DNA from: Nonomuraea turcica
GTDB lineage: Bacteria > Actinomycetota > Actinomycetes > Streptosporangiales > Streptosporangiaceae
Length of the DNA stretch: 64,000 nt
Direction of reading: 5' to 3'
Assembly: GCF_030718205.1 (NCBI RefSeq)
Contig: NZ_JAUZQF010000001.1
Coordinates: 372,001-436,000, forward strand
Shown here: in pieces, positions 11,861-22,206 of the stretch
Position numbering within the stretch: the first letter of the stretch is position 1
How the letters are laid out: the number at the start of each line of letters is the position of its first letter
The notes under the pieces: generated by a model
The model's database searches: none
The model's input: the letters and a program-made list of their open reading frames with translations, nothing else
What the model was told of the DNA's origin: nothing
Made by a program: the position numbers and the translations under genes

Positions 11861-12322
11861 TCACGTTTTGGAGCCGTCCACGATCTTGCGCTTGCCGAGC
11901 GCCTTCTTCAGCGTCACGGTCGTGGTCTTCTCCACCGCGATCATGATGCAGGACACGTTCCTGGCCTTGGGCGCGGTGCCCTCGTACAGGGTGATCGTGA
12001 CCCTCTTCTTCGTCTCCTTGACCTTGACCTTGTGCAACACGGTGCACGGCGCGACGCCGGACGACCAGATGAGCTGGATCTTCTTGCCCTTGGCGACCGG
12101 CGTGGCCTTGGTCCAGCGGACCTTGTGGACGTTGATGGCGTTGCCCGTCGGCTTGACCGGCTCCGGTCCCTTCGTGGGGGCGGTGGTGACCGGGCTCACG
12201 GCGACCGGGGCGTCGGGCGTGGCGGAGGCGGCCTGCTTAGGGGGCGGCGCCGTGGCACAACTCGTCGCGAGCACCAGGGACCCGGCCAGAAGAGTCGCTT
12301 TCGTCATTGTGCGCATACTCAT
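11861..12322 (-). CDS. Putative small lipoprotein, unknown function
   Basis: The 153-residue protein starts with a signal peptide whose hydrophobic core ends in LATSC, a weak but usable lipobox with Cys22. A Pro/Thr-rich linker (about 25-60) leads to a compact Lys-rich beta domain with two cysteines (about 93 and 124) that could form a disulfide. The domain is probably extracytoplasmic. It diverges from the proline dehydrogenase gene. I recognise no family. Confidence 0.65.
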   Translation of the reverse strand: MSMRTMTKATLLAGSLVLATSCATAPPPKQAASATPDAPVAVSPVTTAPTKGPEPVKPTGNAINVHKVRWTKATPVAKGKKIQLIWSSGVAPCTVLHKVKVKETKKRVTITLYEGTAPKARNVSCIMIAVEKTTTVTLKKALGKRKIVDGSKT

Positions 12323-12369
12323 ACGACGGACAAGGCTCGTTCCCGGTTCAGCGTCATACCGGAGTTAGT

Positions 12370-13260
12370 GTGGTTCCCGTGCTCCGTCAGGCTCTGCTCG
12401 CCGTCTCCAAGAGCGAACGCGCCGAGCGCGTCATCTCCACCTCCCCTCTGACCAGGGACGTCGTCAGGCGCTATGTAGCCGACGACGTCGGCCCCGTGAT
12501 CGACGAGCTGACCCGCAGTGGGCTGCTCGTCACGGTCGATCACCTCGGTGAGGAGGTGACGGATCCCGCGCAGGCCGGCGACACCGTGCGCGAATACCTG
12601 TCGCTGCTCGACCTGCTGCCCGCGGGCGCCGACGTGTCGGTCAAGCTCACCGCGCTCGGGCTGCGGCTGTCGGAGCAGCTCGCGCTCGACCACGCCGCCG
12701 CCATCTGCCGGGCCGCCGCGGCCAGGAACGTCACGGTGACGCTCGACGCCGAGGAGCACGACACGATCCCGGGGCTGCACTCCGTGCACACCGCGCTGCG
12801 CAGAGACCATCCGGACGTGGGCGTGGTGGTGCAGGCCTACCTGCCGGAGGCGCTGGAACGCTGCGAGAAGCTGGGCGGCGCCCGGGTGCGCCTGTGCAAG
12901 GGCGCCTACACCGCTCCCGGCGCCTACACCCGGCCCGCCGACATCGACCGCTCATTCGTCCGCTGCCTGAAGATCCTCATGGCCGGCACCGGCTACCCCA
13001 TGGTCGCCACGCACGACCCCAGGCTGGTGCGCATCGCCTCCACGCTGGCCGTGCTCTCCGGGCGCGACGTGACAGGCTTCGAATACCAGATGTTGTACGG
13101 AGTCCGCCCCGACGAGCAGGCCCGCCTGGCCGGCCTCGGCACCCAGATGCGCGTCTACGTCCCGTACGGCTCCGACTGGTACGCCTACCTCATGCGCCGC
13201 CTCGCCGAGCGCCCCCGCAACCTGACCTTCTTCCTCAGGTCACTGCTCTCCCGCCAATAG
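12370..13260 (+). CDS. Proline dehydrogenase
   Basis: This 296-residue monofunctional enzyme oxidises proline to pyrroline-5-carboxylate with FAD and feeds electrons to the quinone pool. The PRODH barrel shows the conserved RLCKGAY segment around residue 175 and the C-terminal YLMRRLAERP motif that contacts substrate and flavin. GTG 12370 was chosen because GGAG lies about 6 bases upstream and it leaves a 47-base gap to the divergent lipoprotein. The proC gene follows 47 bases later, although proC acts in the biosynthetic direction. Confidence 0.92.
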   Translation: MVPVLRQALLAVSKSERAERVISTSPLTRDVVRRYVADDVGPVIDELTRSGLLVTVDHLGEEVTDPAQAGDTVREYLSLLDLLPAGADVSVKLTALGLRLSEQLALDHAAAICRAAAARNVTVTLDAEEHDTIPGLHSVHTALRRDHPDVGVVVQAYLPEALERCEKLGGARVRLCKGAYTAPGAYTRPADIDRSFVRCLKILMAGTGYPMVATHDPRLVRIASTLAVLSGRDVTGFEYQMLYGVRPDEQARLAGLGTQMRVYVPYGSDWYAYLMRRLAERPRNLTFFLRSLLSRQ

Positions 13261-13307
13261 GCCACGGCCGCAACCGAACACCGGAGGGGTGTTAGTAGGC
13301 TGCCAGC

Positions 13308-14102
13308 GTGATTGCGATTCTGGGCACGGGCAAGATGGGCGAGGCCCTGCTGTCTGGCCTGCTGCGCGCGGGCTTCAAGCCGGGCGACATCATGGCGACC
13401 TCCCGCCGGGCCGAGCGGGCGCAGGCGCTGCGCGAGACCTATGGCGTGCGCACCGTCTCCAACTCCGAGGCGGCCAAGGCGGCCGACACGCTGATCCTGG
13501 CGGTCAAGCCGCAGGACATGGCCACGCTCCTGGCCGAGATAGCCCCTTACGTCCCCGCGGACCGCCTGGTGATCAGCGCGGCGGCCGGCATCACGACGTC
13601 CTTCGTCGAGCAGCGGCTGGGCGTCGACGTGCCCGTGGTGCGGGTGATGTCCAACACGCCCATCAGGTTCGACGAGGCGATGAGCGTGATCTCGGCGGGC
13701 GCGCACGCGGGGGAGGAGCACCTGAAGCTGACGGAAAACCTGCTCAAGCCCGTCGGCAAGGTGCTGCGCATCCCGGAGTCCCAGCAGGACGCCGCCACGG
13801 CGCTGTCCGGCAGCGGCCCCGCCTACTTCTTCTACCTGGTGGAGGCCATGGTGGACGCGGGCATCCTGCTCGGCATGCCGCGGGCCGCCGCGCTCGACAT
13901 GGTCACCCAGTCCATCGTCGGCGCGGCCGTGATGTTGCGCGACTCGGGCGAGCACCCGGTCATCCTGCGCGAGGCCGTCACCTCACCGGGCGGCACGACG
14001 ATCGCCGCGATCGCCGAGCTGGAGCGGCACAGCGTGCGTGCGGCGTTCCTGGCCGCCATCGAGGCCGCCCGCGACCGCGGCCGCCAGCTCGGCTCCGGCT
14101 GA
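13308..14102 (+). CDS. proC: Pyrroline-5-carboxylate reductase
   Basis: The 264-residue enzyme makes the last step of proline synthesis, reducing pyrroline-5-carboxylate with NADPH. An N-terminal Rossmann fold (ILGTGKMGEALLSG, residues 3-16) is followed by the helical dimer domain with the conserved ALSGSGPAYFF and AVTSPGGTT motifs. Translation starts at GTG 13308. It follows proline dehydrogenase, so the region could support a proline/P5C cycle. Confidence 0.95.
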   Translation: MIAILGTGKMGEALLSGLLRAGFKPGDIMATSRRAERAQALRETYGVRTVSNSEAAKAADTLILAVKPQDMATLLAEIAPYVPADRLVISAAAGITTSFVEQRLGVDVPVVRVMSNTPIRFDEAMSVISAGAHAGEEHLKLTENLLKPVGKVLRIPESQQDAATALSGSGPAYFFYLVEAMVDAGILLGMPRAAALDMVTQSIVGAAVMLRDSGEHPVILREAVTSPGGTTIAAIAELERHSVRAAFLAAIEAARDRGRQLGSG

Positions 14103-14131
14103 CAGGGCTGAGAGCCTGAGAGCTCGCTGAG

Positions 14132-14160
14132 AGCCGGTCGGCGGCCCGGCGGCACCGGCT
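14132..14160 (+). terminator. Weak hairpin after proC
   Basis: AGCCGGT (14132-14138) pairs with ACCGGCT (14154-14160). It lies between the proC stop and the exporter adaptor start, ending only 6 bases before the ATG, so it could equally regulate translation of the adaptor. Confidence 0.3.
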
Positions 14161-14166
14161 CATACG

Positions 14167-15521
14167 ATGTCTCGGGTGACGTTACGTCGCGGCGTCGCGC
14201 CGCTGCTCGTCCTCTTAACACTGACCGGCTGCACGTCCGAGGAGCCGTCGAACGTCCACGTCGGGGACGTCCGGCGGGCCCCGGTCACCGAGGTCGTCGA
14301 GGCTCCCGCCACGGTGGGCGCGCGGGCCTCGGCCACGCTGCGCTCCCCGGCCCAGGGCACGATCGCCAAGCTGTACGTCCGAGAGGGCGACCGCGTCCGC
14401 AAGGGCGACATCCTGGCCAAGATCCGCTCGCCTCAGGTCCAGAGCCAGCTCGAACAGGCCCGCCAGGCCTCCAAGATGGCCGCCCCGGCAGGCGTCGCCA
14501 TGCCGAGCGTGCGCCTGCCGTCGCTCGACACCAGGGCGTTCAACCGCAAGGTCGCCGCGCACTTCGCCAAGGCCCGCAAGGAGGCGAAGAAGGTCGAGGA
14601 CGCCAGGGCGCGCAAGCAACTGCTCCAGGCCATCGACCTGGCCCAGGACCAGCACAAGGCGCAGACCAAGGCCCTGGCCACGATCACCGTCCAGCTCAAC
14701 CGCTCGATCAACGGCATCCTGTCCGGCGTGACCAGCGGCCTGTCGAGCTCCATGGCCTCGCTCCAGGCGGCCTCGACGTCCCAGGCCAAGGCTGCGGTCA
14801 AGGCGGCGGAGAGCACGGTCAAGTCGCTCACGATCAAGGCGCCGTTCGGCGGGGTCGTCACGCTGGGCCGCGTGTCGGGCGGCGGTGGAGGGGGCGGCGT
14901 CGAGAGCCTGCTCAGCCAGATCCCCGGCGGCGGCGGGCAGCTGCCGTCCATGCCCTCGGGGGGCTCCTCGGGCGGGACGCCGGTGGCGACGGGGGTGCCC
15001 GTCTCGGCGGGCGACACGATCGTCACCGTCACCGACGTCTCCACGCTCCTGCTGGACGCCGATGTCGACGAGACCGACGTGTTGCTGGTCAAGAAGGGCG
15101 TGAAGGCCGCGGTCGAACTGGACGCCGTCCCCGGGGCCACGTACACGGCCGTGGTCACCGGCATCGGGGTCACCCCCAAGGAGGGCACCACGGGCGGCGT
15201 CAGCTATCCGGTACGGCTCACGCTCGGCGCCGGCACGTTCGACGACGGCTCGCAGGCGCCCACCCCCAAACCGGGGATGAGCGCCGTCACCCGGCTGACC
15301 GTGCGCGAGTCGCCGTCCGCGGTCTCGGCCCCGGCCTCCGCCATCGTCTCCAGCGGGCGCGAGAGCGTGGTCTGGGTGATCAGGAACGGTGTCGCCGAGC
15401 GGCGCGTCGTCAAGCTCGGCGCGCAGGGCGACGCGGTGGTGGAGGTGCTGAGCGGGCTGTCCGTGGGCGACCGGATCGTGGTCAAGGGGGCGGACTCCGT
15501 CCGGCAAGGGCAGCGTCTGCC

Positions 15522-15525
<4 letters not shown>
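14167..15525 (+). CDS. Periplasmic-adaptor (MacA/HlyD-like) lipoprotein of an ABC exporter
   Basis: The 452-residue protein is the membrane-fusion-like component of a MacB-type system. A lipoprotein signal peptide ends at LTGC (Cys22). A biotinyl-lipoyl-like half motif follows near residues 55-85, then a helical hairpin (about 100-220), the second lipoyl half, a Gly-rich insertion (about 238-280) and C-terminal beta-barrel domains. It overlaps the downstream ATPase gene by 4 bases. Two leucines in the signal peptide are encoded by TTA (14182-14184 and 14215-14217), a codon that is rare in such genomes and read by the developmental tRNA bldA. Confidence 0.85.
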
Positions 15526-16201
<676 letters not shown>

Positions 16202-16205
<4 letters not shown>

Positions 16206-17386
16206 GAACGGGCGAGGCGCTGGCGATGGCGCTGGAGGCGCTGCGGGTCAACCGGCTGCGGAGCGTGCTGACCATGCTCGGCGTCGTCATCGGCGTGCTC
16301 GCCGTGGTGATCCTCGTGGCCATCGGCACCGGCGCCAAGGACGAGATCGAGAAGCAGATCTCGGGCCTCGGCACCAACATCATCCTGGTGGTCCCCGGGC
16401 GCATCAGCCTGGGCGCGGCGCCGACGCAGAGCAAGCTCAATCTGGCCGACGTGGCGTACGTGCGGCGTGTGGTCGGCGACCCGTCGAAGGTGACCGTCTC
16501 GCTGCAGTCGGGCGAGACCGTGCGCGTCGGCCGGACGGAGGCGTTCGTCACGGTGGTCGGCACCGACCAGAATCTCGTCAACATCTTCGAGCGGCCGGTC
16601 GAGAAGGGCCGCCCGCTGAGCGAGACCGACGTCGACACCCGCCGCAGGGTGGCCGTCCTCGGCTCGGAGGTGGCCGACCGCATGTTCGGCGACCTCGACC
16701 CGATCGGCCGGCAGGTGACGATCTCCGGGGCCAGGTTCCGGGTGGTGGGGGTGTACGCCGAGGTCGGGCAGACGTTCGGGCTCTCCCGCGACCAGGAGAT
16801 CCACATCCCGGTGACCACGGCGCAGCGGCTGTTCGGGCTCGAGCGGATCAACGGGATGGCCGTCGGCGCCTCCGGGCCGGACGAGATCGACGCGCTGTCA
16901 GACAAGGTGACGGCCGCGCTGCGGTCCCGTTATCCGGGCGAGCAGTTTTCCGCGGTCACGCAGACCGCGTTGCTCGGCACGATCGGCAGCGTGCTCGGCA
17001 TGCTCACCGGCGTGCTGGCCGCCATCGCGGGCATCTCGCTGCTGGTCGGCGGGGTCGGCGTGTCGAACATCATGCTCGTCAGCGTGCGCGAGCGCACCCG
17101 CGAGATCGGGCTGCGCAAGGCGCTGGGCGCCAGGCAGCGCGACATCCTGGCCCAGTTTCTCATCGAGGCGGTGCTGCTGACCACGATCGGCGGGCTCATC
17201 GGGATCCTGCTCGGGGTCGGCGGCTCGCTGGCCATCGCCGCGTTCACGGAGGTGCCGGCGTCGATCACATGGTGGTCGATCGCGCTGGCCTTCGGAGTGT
17301 CGGCGGCGGTCGGCGTGTTCTTCGGCGTGGCGCCGGCGCGGAGGGCGGGCAGGCTGGACCCGGTCATCGCCCTTCGCGCCGAGTGA
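16202..17386 (+). CDS. MacB/FtsX-type ABC transporter permease
   Basis: The 394-residue protein has the MacB topology: one N-terminal membrane helix (about residues 20-42), a large extracytoplasmic domain, and three C-terminal helices (about 270-390) with the FtsX family motif including the ERTREIGLRKALGA loop. With the adaptor and ATPase it would form a tripartite-like exporter of a peptide, lipid or antibiotic; in a Gram-positive cell the adaptor sits outside the single membrane. Cargo cannot be told from the sequence. Confidence 0.92.
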
Positions 17387-17437
17387 GCCAGCCGCCGCAC
17401 CTGGTCAACGGGGTGAGGGCCGTCGCGTTGGGGTGGC

Positions 17438-18178
17438 CTACGCGTCGCGGCGCTGCATCAGCACCGCACCCGAGATCATGGCGACCACGATCCACACCAG
17501 GTAGACGCCGAACCCGCTCCACGGGCCCAGCGCGCCGTTGCCCTGGTTGCTGACGATCAGCATGCCGGCGTTGGTGGTGAAGTATTCGGCCACGGTCTTG
17601 CCCCACTGCCCCGGTAGCTGGGTCGCCAGCGTGGGCAGCACCAGTATCAGCGCGATAGCCGAAACGAGCGCACCCGGTGTGTGCCTGATGAGCGTGCCGA
17701 GGCCGAGTCCGAACACGCCGCACGCAGTGAGGTAGAGGGTGGCCCCGAGCACGGCCCGCGCCACCTCGCCCAGCTCCACTGCGGGCGGCTGGATGATGGC
17801 CAGACCGATGCCGATGGCCGAGGCCGACGCGAGCGCGGAAACGACCAGCGACGTCGCGGCGAAGATCACGATCTTGCCGGCCAGCAGGCTCATGCGCCGG
17901 GGCACGGCCATCAGCGACGTGCGGATGCCGCCCGTGCGGTATTCGCTGGAGATCACCAGCGCGCCCAGCGTGGCCATGGCCAGCTGCGCGAACATGACGC
18001 CGATCAGGCTCATCATGATCGCATCCTCGCCGGAGACCGGCCCGCCCGGGTTGTTCTTGGAAGCCGCGGTGACGAGCGCGGACAGGCCCGCCATCAGCAC
18101 GACAGTGACGGCCAGCGTCCACACCGTCGAGCGCACGGAGCGGATCTTGGTCCATTCGGACCTGAGAATGTCGATCAT
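17438..18178 (-). CDS. ABC-2 type transporter permease
   Basis: The 246-residue integral membrane protein has six predicted helices (about residues 17-38, 55-80, 100-130, 140-165, 172-190, 220-240) and no ATPase. It pairs with the ATPase at 18175, with which it overlaps by 4 bases. Such two-gene systems typically export antibiotics, lantibiotic-like peptides or lipids, or confer resistance to them. The two-component genes immediately upstream suggest stimulus-controlled expression. Confidence 0.88.
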   Translation of the reverse strand: MIDILRSEWTKIRSVRSTVWTLAVTVVLMAGLSALVTAASKNNPGGPVSGEDAIMMSLIGVMFAQLAMATLGALVISSEYRTGGIRTSLMAVPRRMSLLAGKIVIFAATSLVVSALASASAIGIGLAIIQPPAVELGEVARAVLGATLYLTACGVFGLGLGTLIRHTPGALVSAIALILVLPTLATQLPGQWGKTVAEYFTTNAGMLIVSNQGNGALGPWSGFGVYLVWIVVAMISGAVLMQRRDA

Positions 18179-19065
18179 GACGTGAACTCCAGGCTGTCCT
18201 TGGTGAGCTCCATGTAGGCCGCTTCGAGTGAGGGCTGCACATACGTCAGCTCCTCCAGCGGGATGCCGGCCCGCGTCGTGAGCGTGCCGATCTCGAGAGT
18301 GGTCATCGCGGTCACCCGCAGGTGGTCGGGATGCAGCTCACCCACCTTGATCAGCTCGGCCACCTCGGCGAGCCGGGGCGAGCGCACCCGTACGTAGCCC
18401 TGCGAGCTGCGCCCGATGAACTCCTCCACGCTCGTGTCGGCGATGAGCGCGCCCTTGCCGATCACGATCAGGTGGTCGGCGGTCTGCGCCATCTCGCTCA
18501 TGAGGTGGCTGGAGACGAACACCGTCCGTCCCTCCGCCGCCAGTTTGCGCATGAACGTGCGGATCCACAGGATGCCGTCCGGGTCGAGCCCGTTGACGGG
18601 CTCGTCGAAGAGCAGGATCTCCGGGTCGCCGAGCAGCGCCGCGGCGATGCCCAGCCGCTGCGACATGCCCAGCGAGAATCCGCCGACCCGCCGCTTGGCC
18701 ACCTCCGCCAGTCCCACCGTCTCCAGCACCTCGCTCACCCGGCTCGCCGGGATGCCGTTGCTCTGCGCGATGGCCAGCAGGTGGTTGCGGGCGCTGCGCC
18801 CGCCGTGCACCGCCTTGGCGTCCAGCAGGGCCCCCACTTTGTGTAACGGGTGCCGCAGCTCGTGGTAAGGCCGCCCGTCCACGAGCACGGAGCCGCCGGA
18901 AGGCCGGTCGAGGCCCAGGATCATCCGCATGGTCGTGGACTTGCCTGCCCCGTTGGGCCCGAGGAAGCCGGTCACCTGACCGGGCTCGACGTCGAACGAC
19001 AGGTCCGCCACCGCGACGGTGCCGCCGTAGCGCTTGCTCAGGTTCGTTGCTCGGATCGCGGTCAT
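18175..19065 (-). CDS. ABC-2 type transporter ATP-binding protein
   Basis: The 296-residue ATPase has Walker A GPNGAGKST (about residues 36-44), a degenerate signature SLGMSQRLGIAAALL (about 130-145) and Walker B LLFDEPVNGLDPDG. The C-terminal 80 residues form the regulatory extension common in drug-resistance ATPases. The gene lies 80 bases downstream of the response regulator, with a palindrome at 19133-19148 in front. Confidence 0.9.
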   Translation of the reverse strand: MTAIRATNLSKRYGGTVAVADLSFDVEPGQVTGFLGPNGAGKSTTMRMILGLDRPSGGSVLVDGRPYHELRHPLHKVGALLDAKAVHGGRSARNHLLAIAQSNGIPASRVSEVLETVGLAEVAKRRVGGFSLGMSQRLGIAAALLGDPEILLFDEPVNGLDPDGILWIRTFMRKLAAEGRTVFVSSHLMSEMAQTADHLIVIGKGALIADTSVEEFIGRSSQGYVRVRSPRLAEVAELIKVGELHPDHLRVTAMTTLEIGTLTTRAGIPLEELTYVQPSLEAAYMELTKDSLEFTS

Positions 19066-19132
19066 GATCCCAGGGTGCCGTCGCGGGCGGCCGGTTTCGT
19101 CCTGCCTGGGGACCGTTCTCGGCGGGGGTCTC

Positions 19133-19148
19133 TAGGACCCTGGTCCTA
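19133..19148. promoter_or_regulatory. Palindrome before the ABC-2 exporter genes
   Basis: TAGGACC (19133-19139) and GGTCCTA (19142-19148) form a perfect 16-base dyad that overlaps the response-regulator stop codon. It lies about 70 bases upstream of the exporter ATPase start on the minus strand, where a NarL-type regulator could bind. The link to the adjacent regulator is inference. Confidence 0.35.
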
Positions 19149-19799
19149 CTCTCCAGGGTGGATCAACGCCGCCTCGTAGGCGACGATCACGGCCTGCGCC
19201 CGGTCCCTGACACCGATCTTGGCGAACAGGCTCGTCACGTGGTTCTTGACGGTCGAGGGAGAGACGGACAGGTCGGCGGCGATCTCCTGGTTCGACCGGC
19301 CGCGGGCGATCAGGACGAGGATTTCCCGCTCCCTGTCGGTCAGCCCGGCCAGCCGGGCGGGCAGCGCCCGGGGACGGGAGGCGCGGACGAAGGTGCCGAT
19401 CAGCCGGGTCAGCAGGCGCGGCGCGACGGCCGACTCGCCGCGGTGCACCACGCGCACGCCCTCGATCAGCTCCTCGGGGGAGACGTCCTTGGGCAGGAAC
19501 CCGTCGGCGCCCGCCCGGAGCGCCGCGACCACGTTCTCGTCCAGGTCGAACGTGCTCAGCGCGAGCACCCGCACCTCGGGCAGCTCCGCGGTGATCAGCT
19601 CGGTCGCGCGCACGCCGTCCAGATTCGGCATGTGCAGGTCCATCAGCACGACATCGGGGGTGAGCCGCCTGCTCAGGTCCACCGCCTCCGCGCCGTCGGC
19701 GGCCTCGCCGACCACGCTCAGGTCGGACTGGGCGTCGAGCATGAGCCTGAACCCCTTGCGCACCAGCTCGTGGTCGTCGGCCAGCAGGATCCTGATCAT
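19146..19799 (-). CDS. LuxR/NarL-family response regulator
   Basis: The 217-residue protein has a receiver domain with the acidic pocket Asp8/Asp9 and phospho-acceptor Asp54, and a C-terminal LuxR helix-turn-helix (about residues 152-205; LTDREREILVLIARGRSNQEIA). The ATG at 19799 overlaps the kinase stop codon, the usual ATGA coupling, which is why I prefer it to upstream starts. It probably controls the ABC-2 exporter just downstream. Confidence 0.93.
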   Translation of the reverse strand: MIRILLADDHELVRKGFRLMLDAQSDLSVVGEAADGAEAVDLSRRLTPDVVLMDLHMPNLDGVRATELITAELPEVRVLALSTFDLDENVVAALRAGADGFLPKDVSPEELIEGVRVVHRGESAVAPRLLTRLIGTFVRASRPRALPARLAGLTDREREILVLIARGRSNQEIAADLSVSPSTVKNHVTSLFAKIGVRDRAQAVIVAYEAALIHPGE

Positions 19800-20941
19800 G
19801 CTCCCTCCAATGGGATGCGGGCGTGCACCCGGAAACCGCCTTCTGGACGCGGGCCGGTGGACAGCTGGCCGCCGCATAATGCCACGCGCTCGGCCATGCC
19901 GCCGAGTCCGAACCCCGGCGCGCCGTCCTGCTTCGCCAGGCCGTCGTCGACCACCTCGACTTCCACCGCGCCCGGCTCGTACGCCAGGCGCACGCTGGCC
20001 CTGGCGCTGACCGCGTGCTTGCGGGTGTTGGTCAGCGCCTCCTGCACGATGCGGTAGACGGCGTGGTCCACGGTCGCGGGCAGTTCGACGGGCTCACCCG
20101 TCACCGTCAGGCTGGCCGGCAGGCCCGCCGACTTCGCCTCCTTGATCAGCACGGGCAGCCGCGCCGCGCCCACGCCCGTCGCGGCGCCGGGGCCGTCCCC
20201 GCCGTCGGCCCTGAGCACGTCCAGCAGGCGGCGCATCTCCGACATCGCCTGGCGGGCGGTCTGCTCCGCGCTCTCCAGCGCGTTCCTGGTGACCTCCTGC
20301 TCGGGCGGGAGCGTGGCCCGCGCACCGCCGACCAGGGCGTTGATCACGGTGATGTGGTGGGCCACCACGTCATGCAGCTCCCTGGCGATGCGCCGCCGCT
20401 CGGCGCGTACGGCGGCCTCGGTGGCCTCCCGCCTGCTGCGCTCGTTCAGCTCGGCCCTGAGCCGGACCAACTGCCCGACACCGACCGGGACGCCCACCCC
20501 GATCAGCGCCGCCAGCCAGCCGCCCTGCGCCCGCCAGAACAGCTCCATGGTCGTCGCGTAGGCGGCGAAACCGGCCACCGAGACGATCGCGGTCGGCCGG
20601 CCGGTGGTGTAGCGGCCCACGCTGTAGAACGCGACGGCCGAGGGTGACGTGACGAACAGGACGGACTGCGCCACGATGCCCACGCAGTCCAGCACGGTCA
20701 CCAGAGCGGCGGTCACGAGGGGCCGCCGGCGCCGCACGAGCAGGGGCAGGACGCTCAACTGGTAGAGCGCCACGATCAGGGGCGGCGACGGGACCTCCCC
20801 CTGGACGGCCATCCCCTGGACGACCATGGCGATGGCGGCCGCGACCGTCGGGAGGGAGAGCACGATCACGAGCGTCGTGTCGAAGACCCGGGGGCGGCGG
20901 AACCAGCGAACGATCTTCATGAAGGTTCGTGCCACGCGCAC
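19796..20941 (-). CDS. Two-component sensor histidine kinase (HisKA_3 type)
   Basis: The 381-residue kinase has a hydrophobic N-terminal region with about five membrane segments (residues 22-165) and almost no external loops, suggesting intramembrane sensing. The dimerisation box ARELHDVVAHH places the phospho-acceptor at about His190. A HATPase domain with a DDG N-box-like segment and GFGLGGMAERV glycine motif follows. Start GTG 20941 has a modest AGGG upstream; ATG 20920 is an alternative. Kinases of this type beside ABC-2 genes often sense cell-envelope stress. Confidence 0.9.
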   Translation of the reverse strand: MRVARTFMKIVRWFRRPRVFDTTLVIVLSLPTVAAAIAMVVQGMAVQGEVPSPPLIVALYQLSVLPLLVRRRRPLVTAALVTVLDCVGIVAQSVLFVTSPSAVAFYSVGRYTTGRPTAIVSVAGFAAYATTMELFWRAQGGWLAALIGVGVPVGVGQLVRLRAELNERSRREATEAAVRAERRRIARELHDVVAHHITVINALVGGARATLPPEQEVTRNALESAEQTARQAMSEMRRLLDVLRADGGDGPGAATGVGAARLPVLIKEAKSAGLPASLTVTGEPVELPATVDHAVYRIVQEALTNTRKHAVSARASVRLAYEPGAVEVEVVDDGLAKQDGAPGFGLGGMAERVALCGGQLSTGPRPEGGFRVHARIPLEGA

Positions 20942-21029
20942 GTTACGACCCTAAAGCACCCGGGCTACAACGAGGTGTCTGCGCTGCGGTAACGTCGGCG
21001 AAAGGCCAGGGAGCACAGAGGGGTTGCGC

Positions 21030-22193
21030 ATGAGCCGGTCGGCACGGGTGATCTGGGACGACGCTCTCATCTCCTACAATTTCGGCCCCAGTCATCCGCT
21101 GGCCCCCGTGCGGGTGGAGCTCACCATGGCGCTCGCCCGCGAGCTCGGCGTCCTGGACAAGGTCGAGATGGCCGGCTGCGGCCCGGCAAGCGACGACGAG
21201 CTGTCCATGATCCACAAGCGTGACTACATCGAGGCCGTCAAGCGGGTGTCGGCCTCAGGCCGGCCCGATCTCGGCTGCGGGCTGGGCACGCCCGACAATC
21301 CGGCCTTCACGGGCGTGCACGAGGCTTCGGCGTTGATCGCGGGCGCCTCGCTGGCGGCCGCCCGCGCGGTCTGGGAGGGCACGGCTGAGCACGCGGTCAA
21401 CATCGCCGGCGGGCTGCACCACGCCATGCCCGCGGTGGCCAGCGGCTTCTGCGTCTACAACGATCCCGCGCTGGCCATCGCCTGGTTGCTGGCCCAGGGC
21501 GTAGGCAAGATCGCGTACGTGGACGTGGACGTGCACCACGGCGACGGCGTGCAGGCGATGTTCTACGACGACCCGCGGGTCCTGACGATCAGCCTGCACG
21601 AGAGCCCGCGCACCTTGTTCCCTGGCACCGGGTTCCCCGAGGAGACCGGCGCCGACGGCACGGCCGTCAACGTGGCGCTGCCCGCGGGCTGCGGCGACGC
21701 CGGCTGGCTGCGGGCCTTCCACGCGGTGGTGCCGCCGCTGCTGCACGAGTTCAGCCCCGAGATCCTGGTGACCCAGCACGGCTGCGACAGCCACGCGCTC
21801 GACCCGCTCGCCAACCTGATGCTGAGCGTGGACGGCCAGCGCGCGGCTTACGCCGCCCTGCACCGCCTGGCGCACGAGACGGCCGGCGGGCGGTGGATCG
21901 CCACGGGCGGCGGCGGATACGAGCTGGTCCAGGTCGTGCCGCGGGCGTGGACCCACCTCATCGCCGAGCTGGCCGGACACCCCGTGGATCCCGCCACGCC
22001 GACCGGCCAGGAGTGGCGCAGGCTCGTCAGGGAGCGCACGGGTGAGACGCCGCCGCTCACCATGACCGACGGCCGGAGCCCGGAATTTCATGACCTATCC
22101 GGTGGTTATGACCCAGCGGACCCCATTGACCGTGCGGTCATGGCGACCCGGCACGCGGTGTTCCCCCTGCACGGCCTCGACCCCCTGCCCTAG
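21030..22193 (+). CDS. acuC: AcuC-like histone-deacetylase-fold protein
   Basis: The 387-residue protein belongs to the class I HDAC fold. Zinc- and active-site motifs are visible: GGLHHAM near residue 130, YVDVDVHHGDGVQ near 165-177, and the GGGGYE segment near 290. AcuC proteins deacetylate lysines, classically acetyl-CoA synthetase, to restore its activity. The ATG at 21030 has AGAGGGG upstream. The downstream gene begins 13 bases after its stop, indicating a shared transcript. Confidence 0.88.
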   Translation: MSRSARVIWDDALISYNFGPSHPLAPVRVELTMALARELGVLDKVEMAGCGPASDDELSMIHKRDYIEAVKRVSASGRPDLGCGLGTPDNPAFTGVHEASALIAGASLAAARAVWEGTAEHAVNIAGGLHHAMPAVASGFCVYNDPALAIAWLLAQGVGKIAYVDVDVHHGDGVQAMFYDDPRVLTISLHESPRTLFPGTGFPEETGADGTAVNVALPAGCGDAGWLRAFHAVVPPLLHEFSPEILVTQHGCDSHALDPLANLMLSVDGQRAAYAALHRLAHETAGGRWIATGGGGYELVQVVPRAWTHLIAELAGHPVDPATPTGQEWRRLVRERTGETPPLTMTDGRSPEFHDLSGGYDPADPIDRAVMATRHAVFPLHGLDPLP

Positions 22194-22206
22194 CGAGGAA
22201 AGAGCT

